Assembly: GCA_964546585.1 (NCBI GenBank)
Contig: CAZJKE010000005.1
Span: 1-64,000, forward strand
From: CAZJKE01 sp964546585
GTDB lineage: Bacteria; Planctomycetota; Phycisphaerae; Phycisphaerales; SM1A02
Direction of reading: 5' to 3'
Length of the DNA stretch: 64,000 bases
Shown: in pieces, positions 32,980 through 40,455 of the stretch
Numbering within the stretch: the stretch's first letter is position 1
Layout of the letters: every line of letters begins with the position of its first letter
Notes under the pieces: generated by a model
Seen by the model: only the letters and a program-made list of their open reading frames with translations
The model's database searches: none
Told to the model about the DNA's origin: nothing
Program-made: the position numbers and the translations under genes

Positions 32980-35112
32980 ATGATGTTCGGATATCGCCTT
33001 CTGGTCGCCCTCGTGGCGGCAACGCTCGGGATGGTCACGGGCCCGCTTACGGCTCAGGATCAAGATCCCGAAACGTTGCTCGATGACTTCATTCACTACG
33101 CGCTCATCGCCAATGTTGGCCTTGCGGAGTCCAATGCCCTGGCGCTGAGCCGCTCGTCCATGCCGGACGAGGCGTTCTTTGAACTGGTGACGCAGACGCG
33201 CGACCGCGCAACCCGATTTGATCAGGCTGTCGGCTGGGCGTTGTATGTGGAGCGGTTGGAGCCGCTTGCGTCGGCCCTTGAGAAGAAGTTCGAGCGGGGA
33301 CGACTGGAACTTGCCCGCGATGAGTCACGGCTCGCCGAAGCGATCGAGATGCTCGACGGAACGACCCGGCAGCGGATGCTCGCTGAGTCTCGATTGAAGG
33401 CAGCAGGTGAGTACGCCGTGCCACCATTGTTGTGGACGCTTTCGGAATCACCGGATGCCCGTACGAGCCGCGCAGTGACCGGCATGCTTGCGGCGATCGG
33501 CGCCGATGCAGTTGGACCGCTGAATGTGGCTCTACCGAACCTGGATCCGGACGCGCAGGTACTGGTCATCGGCGTGCTGGCCGAAATCGGTTATTCGCAC
33601 GCGGGCCCGGCACTTGCATCCGTCGCGAGAGACGACAACGCATACGAGGCTGCGAGGAGCGCAGCGGCGAATGCGCTTGCACGCCTCGGCGTCCCGCTGA
33701 AGGCTGGACTTTCGACGCTGTACACCGTGCAGGCCATGCAGTACTTCGACGGCCAGGCTTCGCTCGTGCCGCAGGCACATGGTCATGTCAATAACTTCTG
33801 GACTTGGGACCCGATGTCCGGGCTTGTTTCCCGCGATGTGCCAGAAGCGGTCTTTGATGATGTGATGGCCATGGTGATGGCCTCGAAGGCACTCGGCGCC
33901 GACCCGGCCAACGCGCAGGCGATGAGCATCTTCGTCGCTGCGAATCTTCGACGGCAGCGTGAGCTCCGCGGCGGTGATGACCTTGTCTACGGCGACCTGG
34001 CCTACAGCCCGGAGTTCTACGCGACGGTCTTCGGTCCGCAGGTGGCGCAGCAGATTCTCACCATGGCGATGGACCGCGGCGATTCAGCGCTTGCACTTGA
34101 TGCAATCACTGCCATCGGCCGCACGGCCGGCGCGGAGGCAGTGCTTACAGGCGGCAATCAGCCGTTGGTCGAGGCCATGTTCTATCCCGATCGGCGTGTG
34201 CAGTACGAGTCAGCGCTGGCGGTTGCGGGCACACTTCCTTCCGACTCGTTCGAAGGGTCGTATCGGGTTGTGCCGCTGTTGGCAAGCGCAGTACGCAGCG
34301 GCGACCAGTTGTACGCCATTGTCATCGGGGGTTCGGAGGAAGATCGGCGAAAGACAACGACCTCGTTGGAGGCGATGGGGTGGAGTGTTGTTGGACAAGC
34401 GGAGGATGCACCGGATGCCGTGGACGCGGCAGGCGCGGTGCCGGGCATCGATCTTGCCGTCGTGCACACAGGCCTGGCCGAACAGGCCATGGAAATCGCT
34501 GACTGGCTTGGGGCGATGACGCGAACGACCGCGACACCGGTGTTGTTGTTGACGCAGGGCGCCGAGGTGCATGTGCTCGACAACGAACTCGGCGGAAACG
34601 ACATGGCAATGGCGGCGCACAGTGACATTTCCGATCAGGCGATGGCCGCGGTGCTGGAGGATTTGCTTGCAAGTGCTGCCGGCGGTCGTTTGGACGCTGC
34701 GGAGGCAGAGGCCTTTTCCGCTCGCGCGTTGTCGACTTTGCGGGACATTGCGTTGGCCGACACGGTGCTTTCGATTCATGATGCGATCGGTGCGCTTGTT
34801 GATGCTCTGGGAACTGCTGATGGTGCGACGCGCGACCTCATTGCGGAGACGCTGGCGATGATCGATGCGGACATTGCCCAGCAGACGCTCATCGACGCGG
34901 CCATGCATGAGGGGGATCTCATGGCCAGAATCGTGCTGCTTGATCAGGCAGCTGCGTCGGTGCGGCGATGGGGCAATCTTGCAGAGGATTGGCAGGTCGA
35001 GGCAGTCATGGATCTGGCAGAATCAACGGCCGGTCCGCTCGCCGATGCCGCCGCTCGGCTCAACGGTGCCCTGAATCACCCGGGCACTTCGGCGATGATG
35101 TTCTTGCCGTAA
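32980..35112 (+). CDS. Secreted HEAT-repeat protein with degenerate receiver-like segment
   Basis: This 710-residue exported protein has the signal peptide LLVALVAATLGMVTGPLTAQ (cleavage after TAQ likely). The ATG has GGAGAAG 7 bases upstream. Residues of about 130-260 form HEAT/armadillo-like helical repeats (AVPPLLWTLSESPDART, AIGADAVGPLNVALPN, AEIGYSHAGPALASV), and more repeats lie at about 360-440. Residues of about 445-570 read like a response-regulator receiver (YAIVIGGSEEDRRKTTTSLE, IDLAVVHTGLAEQAMEIADW, TPVLLLTQGAE), but the phosphorylated Asp position is His. A helical C-terminus follows. A scaffold or sensing role in the periplasm is inference. It is divergent from the riboswitch operon. 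Confidence 0.88.
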   Translation: MMFGYRLLVALVAATLGMVTGPLTAQDQDPETLLDDFIHYALIANVGLAESNALALSRSSMPDEAFFELVTQTRDRATRFDQAVGWALYVERLEPLASALEKKFERGRLELARDESRLAEAIEMLDGTTRQRMLAESRLKAAGEYAVPPLLWTLSESPDARTSRAVTGMLAAIGADAVGPLNVALPNLDPDAQVLVIGVLAEIGYSHAGPALASVARDDNAYEAARSAAANALARLGVPLKAGLSTLYTVQAMQYFDGQASLVPQAHGHVNNFWTWDPMSGLVSRDVPEAVFDDVMAMVMASKALGADPANAQAMSIFVAANLRRQRELRGGDDLVYGDLAYSPEFYATVFGPQVAQQILTMAMDRGDSALALDAITAIGRTAGAEAVLTGGNQPLVEAMFYPDRRVQYESALAVAGTLPSDSFEGSYRVVPLLASAVRSGDQLYAIVIGGSEEDRRKTTTSLEAMGWSVVGQAEDAPDAVDAAGAVPGIDLAVVHTGLAEQAMEIADWLGAMTRTTATPVLLLTQGAEVHVLDNELGGNDMAMAAHSDISDQAMAAVLEDLLASAAGGRLDAAEAEAFSARALSTLRDIALADTVLSIHDAIGALVDALGTADGATRDLIAETLAMIDADIAQQTLIDAAMHEGDLMARIVLLDQAAASVRRWGNLAEDWQVEAVMDLAESTAGPLADAAARLNGALNHPGTSAMMFLP

Positions 35113-35211
35113 GGGACCTGACCCATTTCCCCTGCCTGGGGAGATCCCCTACGGGTCAGACCCAAAGAGGAGCGATCGTAGATCGCGACGGGGGGACCTG
35201 ACCCATGTCCC
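35113..35211. repeat. REP-like palindromic element beside tRNA-Thr
   Basis: Two near-identical 19-base copies of GGGACCTGACCCAT(T/G)TCCC (35113-35131 and 35193-35211) flank an inverted GGGTCAGACCC and a CGATCG palindrome. The element fills the space between the HEAT gene stop and the tRNA-Thr 3' end, abutting both. This GGGTCAGGTCCC type of sequence is what REP elements served by REP-associated tyrosine transposases look like; no transposase gene is in the window. Confidence 0.7.
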
Positions 35212-35213
35212 AA

Positions 35214-35286
35214 AGCCACCCACCGGACTCGAACCGGTGACCTAAGCTTTACGAAAGCTTCGCTCTACCAACTGAGCTAGGGTGGC
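35214..35286 (-). tRNA. tRNA-Thr (CGT)
   Basis: A 73-base cloverleaf reads on the minus strand: acceptor GCCACCC/GGGTGGC, D arm TAGCTCAGTTGGTAGAGC, anticodon stem AAGCT/AGCTT with loop TTCGTAA (anticodon CGT) and T arm CACCGG-TTCGAGT-CCGGTG. The discriminator is U and CCA is not encoded. Confidence 0.96.
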
Positions 35287-35349
35287 ACACGTCCCAAACG
35301 GGACGCGGCAGGATACACCGAAAGACGTATTCCCGAAACAGCCAAGAAA

Positions 35350-35377
35350 CAGCCGACGCAGGAGGCCGCGTCGGCTG
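35350..35377 (-). terminator. Terminator after the glycine-zipper gene
   Basis: There are perfect 10-base arms (CAGCCGACGC and GCGTCGGCTG) around an 8-base loop, 26 bases after the stop. On the minus strand the stem is followed by TTTCTTGG, a moderately U-rich tail. Confidence 0.65.
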
Positions 35378-35403
35378 CAGTTGAAGCACGGTGTCAGTGG
35401 GGA

Positions 35404-35772
35404 TCAGTCTTCGAGACCGGTATACCCACCTGTCGTCTGCGACGATGTCGTTGTGGTCGTGCCTGTTCGAGTGACCGTGCCGTCCGGATTCAGCGTTTCT
35501 CGCACCGTTGTGCTTCGCTGTGTCCTGCCGTCGGCCTGCTGCTGACGGTTGTGACGCTGGGCCTGTTTGTCCTGATCGTTTCCGATGGCGCCGCCCACCA
35601 ATGCGCCGATTCCAGCGCCTACCAGCGTGCCTCCAGTGTCACCGCCGATGGCTTGCCCAGCCAGCGCACCGATGCCGGTACCCCAAGCTGCGCCTTCTTC
35701 TGTCTTCGTGCATCCGACGCTCAGTGCTGAAACCAGCGCTACGGTCGTGCATGCCATGATTGCTCTACGCAT
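35404..35772 (-). CDS. Glycine-zipper lipoprotein (larger paralogue)
   Basis: This 122-residue protein starts at 35772 with AAGGAGG upstream. A lipoprotein-like signal ends in ALSVGC, then TKTEEGAAWGTGIGALAGQA and GAGIGALVGGAIGNDQ, a glycine-zipper segment with GxxxG spacing that can insert in a membrane. The hydrophilic tail (RQQQADGRTQRSTTVRETL, then TRTGTTTTTSSQTTGG) is Gln/Thr-rich. It is a clear paralogue of the next gene upstream, sharing GCTKTEEG and the zipper. Probably an outer-membrane or envelope stress lipoprotein. Confidence 0.88.
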   Translation of the reverse strand: MRRAIMACTTVALVSALSVGCTKTEEGAAWGTGIGALAGQAIGGDTGGTLVGAGIGALVGGAIGNDQDKQAQRHNRQQQADGRTQRSTTVRETLNPDGTVTRTGTTTTTSSQTTGGYTGLED

Positions 35773-35803
35773 GATGTTGTCCTCCTTGGGATCCGTTGGA
35801 TTC

Positions 35804-36010
35804 TTATTCCTGGTTGTTGCCGATGATGCCGCCTGCCGCAGCACCAACGCCCGCGCCAATGAGGGTCGCGCCGGTGTTGCCACCAATGGCCTGTCCGGCC
35901 AACGCGCCGATGCCGGTGCCGATCAACGCACCTTCTTCTGTCTTCGTGCATCCGAGAAGGGCAGCTGCCGTGAGGGCGGCAATTGAAAGTCGTGTCAATG
36001 TTCGTCGCAT
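35804..36010 (-). CDS. Glycine-zipper lipoprotein (short paralogue)
   Basis: This 68-residue protein starts at 36010 with AGGAGAC upstream. It has a signal peptide ending in ALLGC (a good lipobox), TKTEEGALIGTGIGALAGQA and the second zipper half GAGVGAAAGGIIGNNQ. It stops where the paralogue downstream begins its Gln/Thr tail. The two genes are 31 bases apart and appear to be a tandem duplication with later tail gain or loss. Confidence 0.85.
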   Translation of the reverse strand: MRRTLTRLSIAALTAAALLGCTKTEEGALIGTGIGALAGQAIGGNTGATLIGAGVGAAAGGIIGNNQE

Positions 36011-36170
36011 GGGAGTCTCCTGTGGTTCATTCGGTCCGCTGACCACCCCGGTTCAGTCTGGGCGTGAACCGTTTGTGGTGTTTCTTTCACTGCCAGCATG
36101 ATACCCACTGGAAAGGGTGTCAAGTGGGGCGATTCTGATGTTTGGAAGGCTCGTCGGGGTCATAAGAGAA

Positions 36171-36267
36171 CGGGGACGGCTCTTCGCGTATGGGTTCGGC
36201 GTTGAGGCCGAAAGGGGGGCTGTAGGGCCCGTCGCGCATCGTCGCGCGTTGATGAAGAGCCGCCCCG
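36171..36267. other. Structured intergenic element of unknown type
   Basis: The 277-base region 36011-36287 has no gene. Within it, CGGGG-A-CGGCTCTTC (36171-36185) pairs with GAAGAGCCGCCCCG (36254-36267) as a 14-pair stem with one bulge. Inside is a perfect hairpin TTCGGC-GTTGAG-GCCGAA (36195-36212) and further GC-rich arms, giving a branched fold of 97 bases. It could be a small RNA, a mobile palindrome or a 3' end. No family was recognised. Confidence 0.55.
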
Positions 36268-36287
36268 GCTCGGGAGTCTCAAGAATG

Positions 36288-36518
36288 TCAGAGCACAGAC
36301 ATGAACTGCTCCAGACAGGAAATGGTTCGCCGTTGCCGCTCAGCGACGCGGGCGTTGACATCGCCGATTGAAATCATGCCGCGGACGCGGCCGCTATCGA
36401 CGAGGGGAATGTGCCGAGCGTTCATCATCTTGGCGGCGGCCAGTACCGACGCGTCCGGTGAAACTGCGGCGATCACTCCGCTCGGTTTTTGTGCAAGGAG
36501 TTGTGCAGCAGTGGCCAT
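36288..36518 (-). CDS. Single-CBS-domain protein (shortened)
   Basis: This 76-residue protein starts at 36518 with GGAGG 7 bases upstream. It opens like a CBS-pair protein (MATAAQLLAQKPSGVIAAVS, PDASVLAAAKMMNARHIPLV), then goes straight to the end of a second CBS (GRVRGMISIGDVNARVAERQ, TISCLEQFMSVL). Ordinary members have about 140 residues with two CBS motifs, so the middle (end of CBS1 and start of CBS2) is missing. It could still dimerise to bind adenosine nucleotides. The good ribosome site argues that it is expressed. Confidence 0.75.
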   Translation of the reverse strand: MATAAQLLAQKPSGVIAAVSPDASVLAAAKMMNARHIPLVDSGRVRGMISIGDVNARVAERQRRTISCLEQFMSVL

Positions 36519-36605
36519 CCTGGCGCCTCCATTCCGTGGTCCTCTACTGAAATATGCGCCCTGGGGGCGAAGTGTGAATCGACTTTGCTTCATTTGTCTC
36601 TCTAC

Positions 36606-36746
36606 TCAGGGAATAAGCATCTGCTGAGCGGGGGTGTTCTTGACCAGACGGCGAAGACCGGGACCGCAACTCCCATCGAAGCCGGTCCAGATCATGGCGG
36701 CGAGGACGAGCGAGCAGGCGGCGGCATGGTCGAGATGGCGGTTCAT
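36606..36746 (-). CDS. Possible small protein of 46 residues
   Basis: The 297-base space 36519-36815 holds only this candidate. From the ATG at 36746 it reads a basic start (MNRHLDHAAA), a hydrophobic stretch (CSLVLAAMIWTGF) and a polar tail ending MLIP. No Shine-Dalgarno lies directly upstream. It may be a chance frame. Confidence 0.22.
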   Translation of the reverse strand: MNRHLDHAAACSLVLAAMIWTGFDGSCGPGLRRLVKNTPAQQMLIP

Positions 36747-36815
36747 GGGGAGCATCCGAGGGGAATCGATGCTCCTCATAGGGGCCCAAAGCGAGGGTGT
36801 GAATCGGCTTGTGCA

Positions 36816-37182
36816 CTATTTCCACTTGATGTTGCAGCCAATGCTCGGCCGCTGATCACCAGGCGGCGGATTCCCTGTGAGCAGAGCATCAACAGCAGCA
36901 TGGATGTCGCTTCCGGTCGCGGGAACATCGTCGCTCGGCCGCGTGTCATCCAACTGGCCGCGGTAGAAGAGCNNNNNNNNNNNNNNNNNNNNNNNNNNNN
37001 NNNNNNNNNNNNNNNNNNNNNNNNNNNNNNNNNNNNNNNNNNNNNNNNNNNNNNNNNNNNNNNNNNNNNNNNCCATTCTTCTGGCCGATCGACGGGCTGT
37101 ACCGAACCCCTGCGGGGTCGGGCAGGTCAAACGAGGGCATTGCCGTGCCGAGCGGAACCATTGTGGACGGTGTGGCAGCCAT
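36816..37182 (-). CDS. Thioredoxin-fold (AhpC/TSA-like) protein, interrupted by scaffold gap
   Basis: The N-terminal part from the ATG at 37182 (AAGAGG upstream) reads MAATPSTMVPLGTAMPSFDL, PDPAGVRYSPSIGQKN, the usual start of small thioredoxin-family proteins. After the 100-N gap the C-terminus continues in another frame: LFYRGQLDDTRPSD, TGSDIHAAVDALLTGNPPP, RPSIGCNIKWK, the typical end of the same family. The coding bases outside the gap add to 267 (89 codons), so the true gap must be a multiple of three and is not 100. The redox-active CxxC segment lies inside the gap and cannot be checked. It is divergent from sucC. Confidence 0.8.
36973..37072. other. Scaffold gap (100 N) inside the thioredoxin-like gene
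   Basis: There are exactly 100 N. Reading frames on the two sides disagree across it, although both encode the same protein family, so the length is a placeholder. Family length suggests about 300 bases are missing. Confidence 0.9.
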
Positions 37183-37255
37183 GAGAAATACCTCTTGGAG
37201 TATGATTGCGGTTTCCGACTCGCTCCCCGCACGATACCCCGAAACCACCCCCCCG

Positions 37256-38464
37256 ATGAAGATTCACGAATACCAGGCCAGGCATCTGCTCGATGAGGCG
37301 GGGATTCCCGTTCCGCCGGGGTCGATGGTCACGACGGTAATGGAGGCTGATGAAGCCGCAGAGGTCATGTTTGGCCGCGGCGCATCCCTGCTCGTAGTGA
37401 AAGCGCAGGTCCACGCCGGCGGCCGGGGTAAGGCGGGCTTCGTGACGCTGTGCCAATCGCCACCGGAGGTGCACGACGCGGCAGAGTTCATGCTTGGAAA
37501 CACAATGGTGTCGGTGCAGACCGGTCCCAAGGGTCTGGATGTCACAAGATTACTCGTGGCCGAGGGCGTTGACATCGACAAGGAGTACTACCTGTCGATC
37601 ACGACGGATCGCTCGCGTGGGTGCAACACACTGATCGCTTCTGCAGAAGGTGGCGTGGAGATCGAGACAGTCGCGCACGAGCGGCCCGAAGCAATCATGA
37701 CTGCGGAGATTGATCCCCTGGAAGGATTGCACCGATCGCAGGCAACCGAGATTGCGACGGCACTTGGCTTCAGCGGGAATCAGGTCGAACAAGCCACCGA
37801 CATCATGCTGAGACTCTCGTCGCTCGTGACGAAAATGGATGCATCACTTGCCGAAATCAATCCACTGATTCTTACGCCCGCGTGTGAAGGCTACCCCGAG
37901 GGACGCGTCATGGCGATCGACGCCAAGTTCAACTTTGACGACAACGCACTGTTCCGCCAACCAGAATTGCGGGACATGTTTGATCCGGCCGAAGAGAATC
38001 CTGCGGAACTCAAGGCACGAGAGTTTGATCTCAACTTCATCGCCCTTGATGGCAACATCGGGTGTCTGGTCAACGGTGCAGGACTTGCCATGGCCACCAT
38101 GGACATCATCAAGTTGCACGGCGGCGATCCGGCGAACTTCCTTGATGTGGGCGGAACCGCGACGCTTGAAACGGTGACCGAAGCATTTCGGATCATCCTT
38201 GCGGACAAGAAAGTTCGCGGCGTCCTTGTTAACATCTTTGGCGGCATCATGCGATGCGATGTGATTGCGGAGGCGATCGTCGCGGCGGCAAAGGAAGTGG
38301 GGTTTGATGTTCCGCTGGTCGTGCGGCTCGAGGGCACGAATGTCGAGGCTGCGAGGCGGATTCTCGAAGAGGCCCGTGGGGACATACCGACAATGCAGTC
38401 CGCGGATGATCTCGAGGACGCTGCCTTGCGGGTCGCCGCGGCTGTTGGAGCGGCCTGTACTTGA
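37256..38464 (+). CDS. sucC: Succinate-CoA ligase, beta subunit
   Basis: This 402-residue ATP-grasp subunit joins with SucD to interconvert succinyl-CoA and succinate in the TCA cycle. The start MKIHEYQARHLLDEAGIPVP at 37256 is the family start; the bases before it are C-rich with no clear ribosome site. The motifs are KAQVHAGGRGKAG, NPLILTP, AIDAKFNFDDNALFR, NGAGLAMATMDIIKLHGG, FLDVGGTA and NIFGGIMRCD. The next gene is not sucD, which is unusual because the pair are normally adjacent. Confidence 0.95.
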   Translation: MKIHEYQARHLLDEAGIPVPPGSMVTTVMEADEAAEVMFGRGASLLVVKAQVHAGGRGKAGFVTLCQSPPEVHDAAEFMLGNTMVSVQTGPKGLDVTRLLVAEGVDIDKEYYLSITTDRSRGCNTLIASAEGGVEIETVAHERPEAIMTAEIDPLEGLHRSQATEIATALGFSGNQVEQATDIMLRLSSLVTKMDASLAEINPLILTPACEGYPEGRVMAIDAKFNFDDNALFRQPELRDMFDPAEENPAELKAREFDLNFIALDGNIGCLVNGAGLAMATMDIIKLHGGDPANFLDVGGTATLETVTEAFRIILADKKVRGVLVNIFGGIMRCDVIAEAIVAAAKEVGFDVPLVVRLEGTNVEAARRILEEARGDIPTMQSADDLEDAALRVAAAVGAACT

Positions 38465-38482
38465 CGACATTGGGGTAGCAAC

Positions 38483-39706
38483 ATGACCGAGCCGATTGCC
38501 CATCCAGTCACCGGCACCGAACGGATCGCATCCATTGATGTGTTGCGGGGCGTGGCGGTACTCGGCATTCTGTTGATGAACATCGTGACGTTCTCGATGG
38601 TGCTGGGTACCTACTCGAATCCCGCGGTGTACGGCGATCTGTCGGGAGCCGATTGGTGGACATGGCTGATTCTGCATGTGGTCGCCGATCAGAAGTTCAT
38701 GACAATTTTTTCCCTCCTGTTCGGGGCGGGGGTATGTATTTTCATGGAGCGGGCGGCGGCGAAGGGCGCCCCAACATGGCGGCTTCATCTCAAGCGTATG
38801 GCGTGGCTACTCTTCTTCGGACTCGCCCATGCATATCTGCTCTGGTATGGCGACATCCTGGTGACCTATGCGGTCTGCGGTGTGGTGGTCGCGGTGGCGA
38901 GGAAATGGCCGGTGCCCCTTCAGTTTGTCATCGGTGTTGTCATGGTGTGTGTGCCGATTGCCTTCATGCTGTTTCTCGGTTTGACGACCGAGTACTGGCC
39001 GCCCGATGTACTGGCGGAGACGCGAGCGATGGCTGATCTCTCCAGTGAAGTTGTGGCCGCAGAGATCGCTGCGTATCAGGGAGGGTGGCTCATGCAGATG
39101 GGGCACCGTGTTCCCATGAGTCTGATGATGCATGTTGCGCTGCTGCCACTGATGCTGTTTTGGCGAGCCGCGGGTGTCATGTTGATCGGCATGGCAGCGT
39201 ATCGCTGCGGCGTGGTGTCCGCTGCGCGTTCTCGGTGTTTCTACATTGCGATGATGGTGCTCGGTGTGGGCATCGGACTGCCGCTGATCCTCCGTGGCGT
39301 GCAGGTCAATGCTGCGGCGTCGTGGGACCCAGTGACAGTCGGTTACCTCGGCGGTGTCTGGAACTTTGTCGCGAGCCTGTTCATGGCCGCCGCTTGGGTC
39401 GGCCTGATCATGTTGGTGTGCCGGAGCGGCCTCTTGGCAGGCGCCCGCCGCGTACTTTCCGCCGTGGGACGCATGGCATTCACCAATTACCTCGGCCAGA
39501 CGGTGATCTGCACGACCCTGTTCTATGGACATGGAATTGGTTGGTTCGGATCAATGGAGCGAGTGCAACTGTTGGGTGTCGTGGCGGCAGTCTGGGTATT
39601 CCAGATGATCTTCAGTGTGGTCTGGCTCAAGTACTTCCGATTCGGGCCGATGGAATGGCTCTGGCGATCGCTGACCTATCTGGAATTGCAGCCGATGCGG
39701 CTATGA
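38483..39706 (+). CDS. DUF418 family membrane protein
   Basis: This 407-residue integral membrane protein has about ten hydrophobic helices. The N-terminal R-I-x-x-I-D-x-L-R-G-x-A motif (RIASIDVLRGVAVLGILLMN) and the FSLLFGAGV segment define the heparan-alpha-glucosaminide acetyltransferase/DUF418 (YeiB-like) group. The C-terminal signature GRMAFTNYLGQTVICTTLFY and FGPMEWLWRSLTY is complete. The biochemical role is unknown; some relatives are suggested acyltransferases. It lies 18 bases after sucC. Confidence 0.92.
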   Translation: MTEPIAHPVTGTERIASIDVLRGVAVLGILLMNIVTFSMVLGTYSNPAVYGDLSGADWWTWLILHVVADQKFMTIFSLLFGAGVCIFMERAAAKGAPTWRLHLKRMAWLLFFGLAHAYLLWYGDILVTYAVCGVVVAVARKWPVPLQFVIGVVMVCVPIAFMLFLGLTTEYWPPDVLAETRAMADLSSEVVAAEIAAYQGGWLMQMGHRVPMSLMMHVALLPLMLFWRAAGVMLIGMAAYRCGVVSAARSRCFYIAMMVLGVGIGLPLILRGVQVNAAASWDPVTVGYLGGVWNFVASLFMAAAWVGLIMLVCRSGLLAGARRVLSAVGRMAFTNYLGQTVICTTLFYGHGIGWFGSMERVQLLGVVAAVWVFQMIFSVVWLKYFRFGPMEWLWRSLTYLELQPMRL

Positions 39707-39714
39707 TGTGACCC

Positions 39715-40455
39715 GTGTCAGGGAACTTTCTATCCATCTGCAGCGACTTCTACGTGAACCAGAAGGTCGCGCTTCGAATGGACCTGCCACCGATCCGCGG
39801 GACTGCGCCGGAGTTTTTCGACCGTGTGCGGCGGGAGTTTCCCGCGCTGGACCGCGTGCGTCGCTACGACACCGAGGTTGCACTGGAGTCTCCCGAAAGC
39901 GAAGGTGCCTATGAATGGCTCGGAATTCGTGACCGGTCGATTGCAAGCGGTGCTGTAAACCCAAGGCAACTTGAAGATGCTTACCGTTTACACCGGCTGT
40001 TGCTGGAACTCGCACCGTACTACCTGTCCGTGACACCGCTCAGCGTTGAGTACATTGAACTGGTCTTCGGGTTCGACCTGCTCGCGCGGGAAAACCGGAA
40101 TGCAGTCGTATTGCGTTCGCTGCTCGGTGATTCGCCCCTCGCATCGCTGGTGGACGATGTGGGTGAACCGCTTCTGGATGTGCAACCGCGGCTCGGGTTT
40201 TCGCTCAATGAGGCTTGCGACTTGCAGGCGTTCGTCGAGGTAAAGACACGCACCAGCGCAGCCGAGGCCGCGACGCAAGTGTTTCAGGAGGAGCCAATCA
40301 GCGTCTTTCTGACCGTCAGGCGAAATGGCCCGTTAGTTTCTGTGGATGACTTTACAAGCACATTCGGAACACTCGCAGGCCATATCGAGCATCTGGCGGA
40401 ACAGCGGATCGTGCCCGATGTTGTCGTCCCACTGCATCAGGCGATCAGTATCTGA
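39715..40455 (+). CDS. Hypothetical protein, 246 residues
   Basis: The frame begins with a GTG at 39715, eight bases after the DUF418 stop; MDLPPIRG at 39778 is an alternative start. I do not recognise a family. The protein is soluble, with a helical first half (FDRVRREFPALDRVRRYDTE, YRLHRLLLELAPYYLSV) and a beta-rich second half (LGFSLNEACDLQAFVEVKTR, EEPISVFLTVRRNGPLVSV). Codon usage matches its neighbours and there is no stop in any way forced. Its last 11 bases overlap the convergent gene downstream. Confidence 0.65.
   Translation: MSGNFLSICSDFYVNQKVALRMDLPPIRGTAPEFFDRVRREFPALDRVRRYDTEVALESPESEGAYEWLGIRDRSIASGAVNPRQLEDAYRLHRLLLELAPYYLSVTPLSVEYIELVFGFDLLARENRNAVVLRSLLGDSPLASLVDDVGEPLLDVQPRLGFSLNEACDLQAFVEVKTRTSAAEAATQVFQEEPISVFLTVRRNGPLVSVDDFTSTFGTLAGHIEHLAEQRIVPDVVVPLHQAISI

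Noticed and set aside
32563..33096. N-terminal extension of the dockerin-repeat protein (178 extra residues)
   Set aside because: The frame is open upstream, but this DNA is the cobalamin riboswitch and the ATG at 32562 has a perfect GGAGG and a signal peptide.
36489..37184. 231-residue plus-strand open frame through the gap
   Set aside because: Half of it is N and the remainder opposes the CBS and thioredoxin-like genes.
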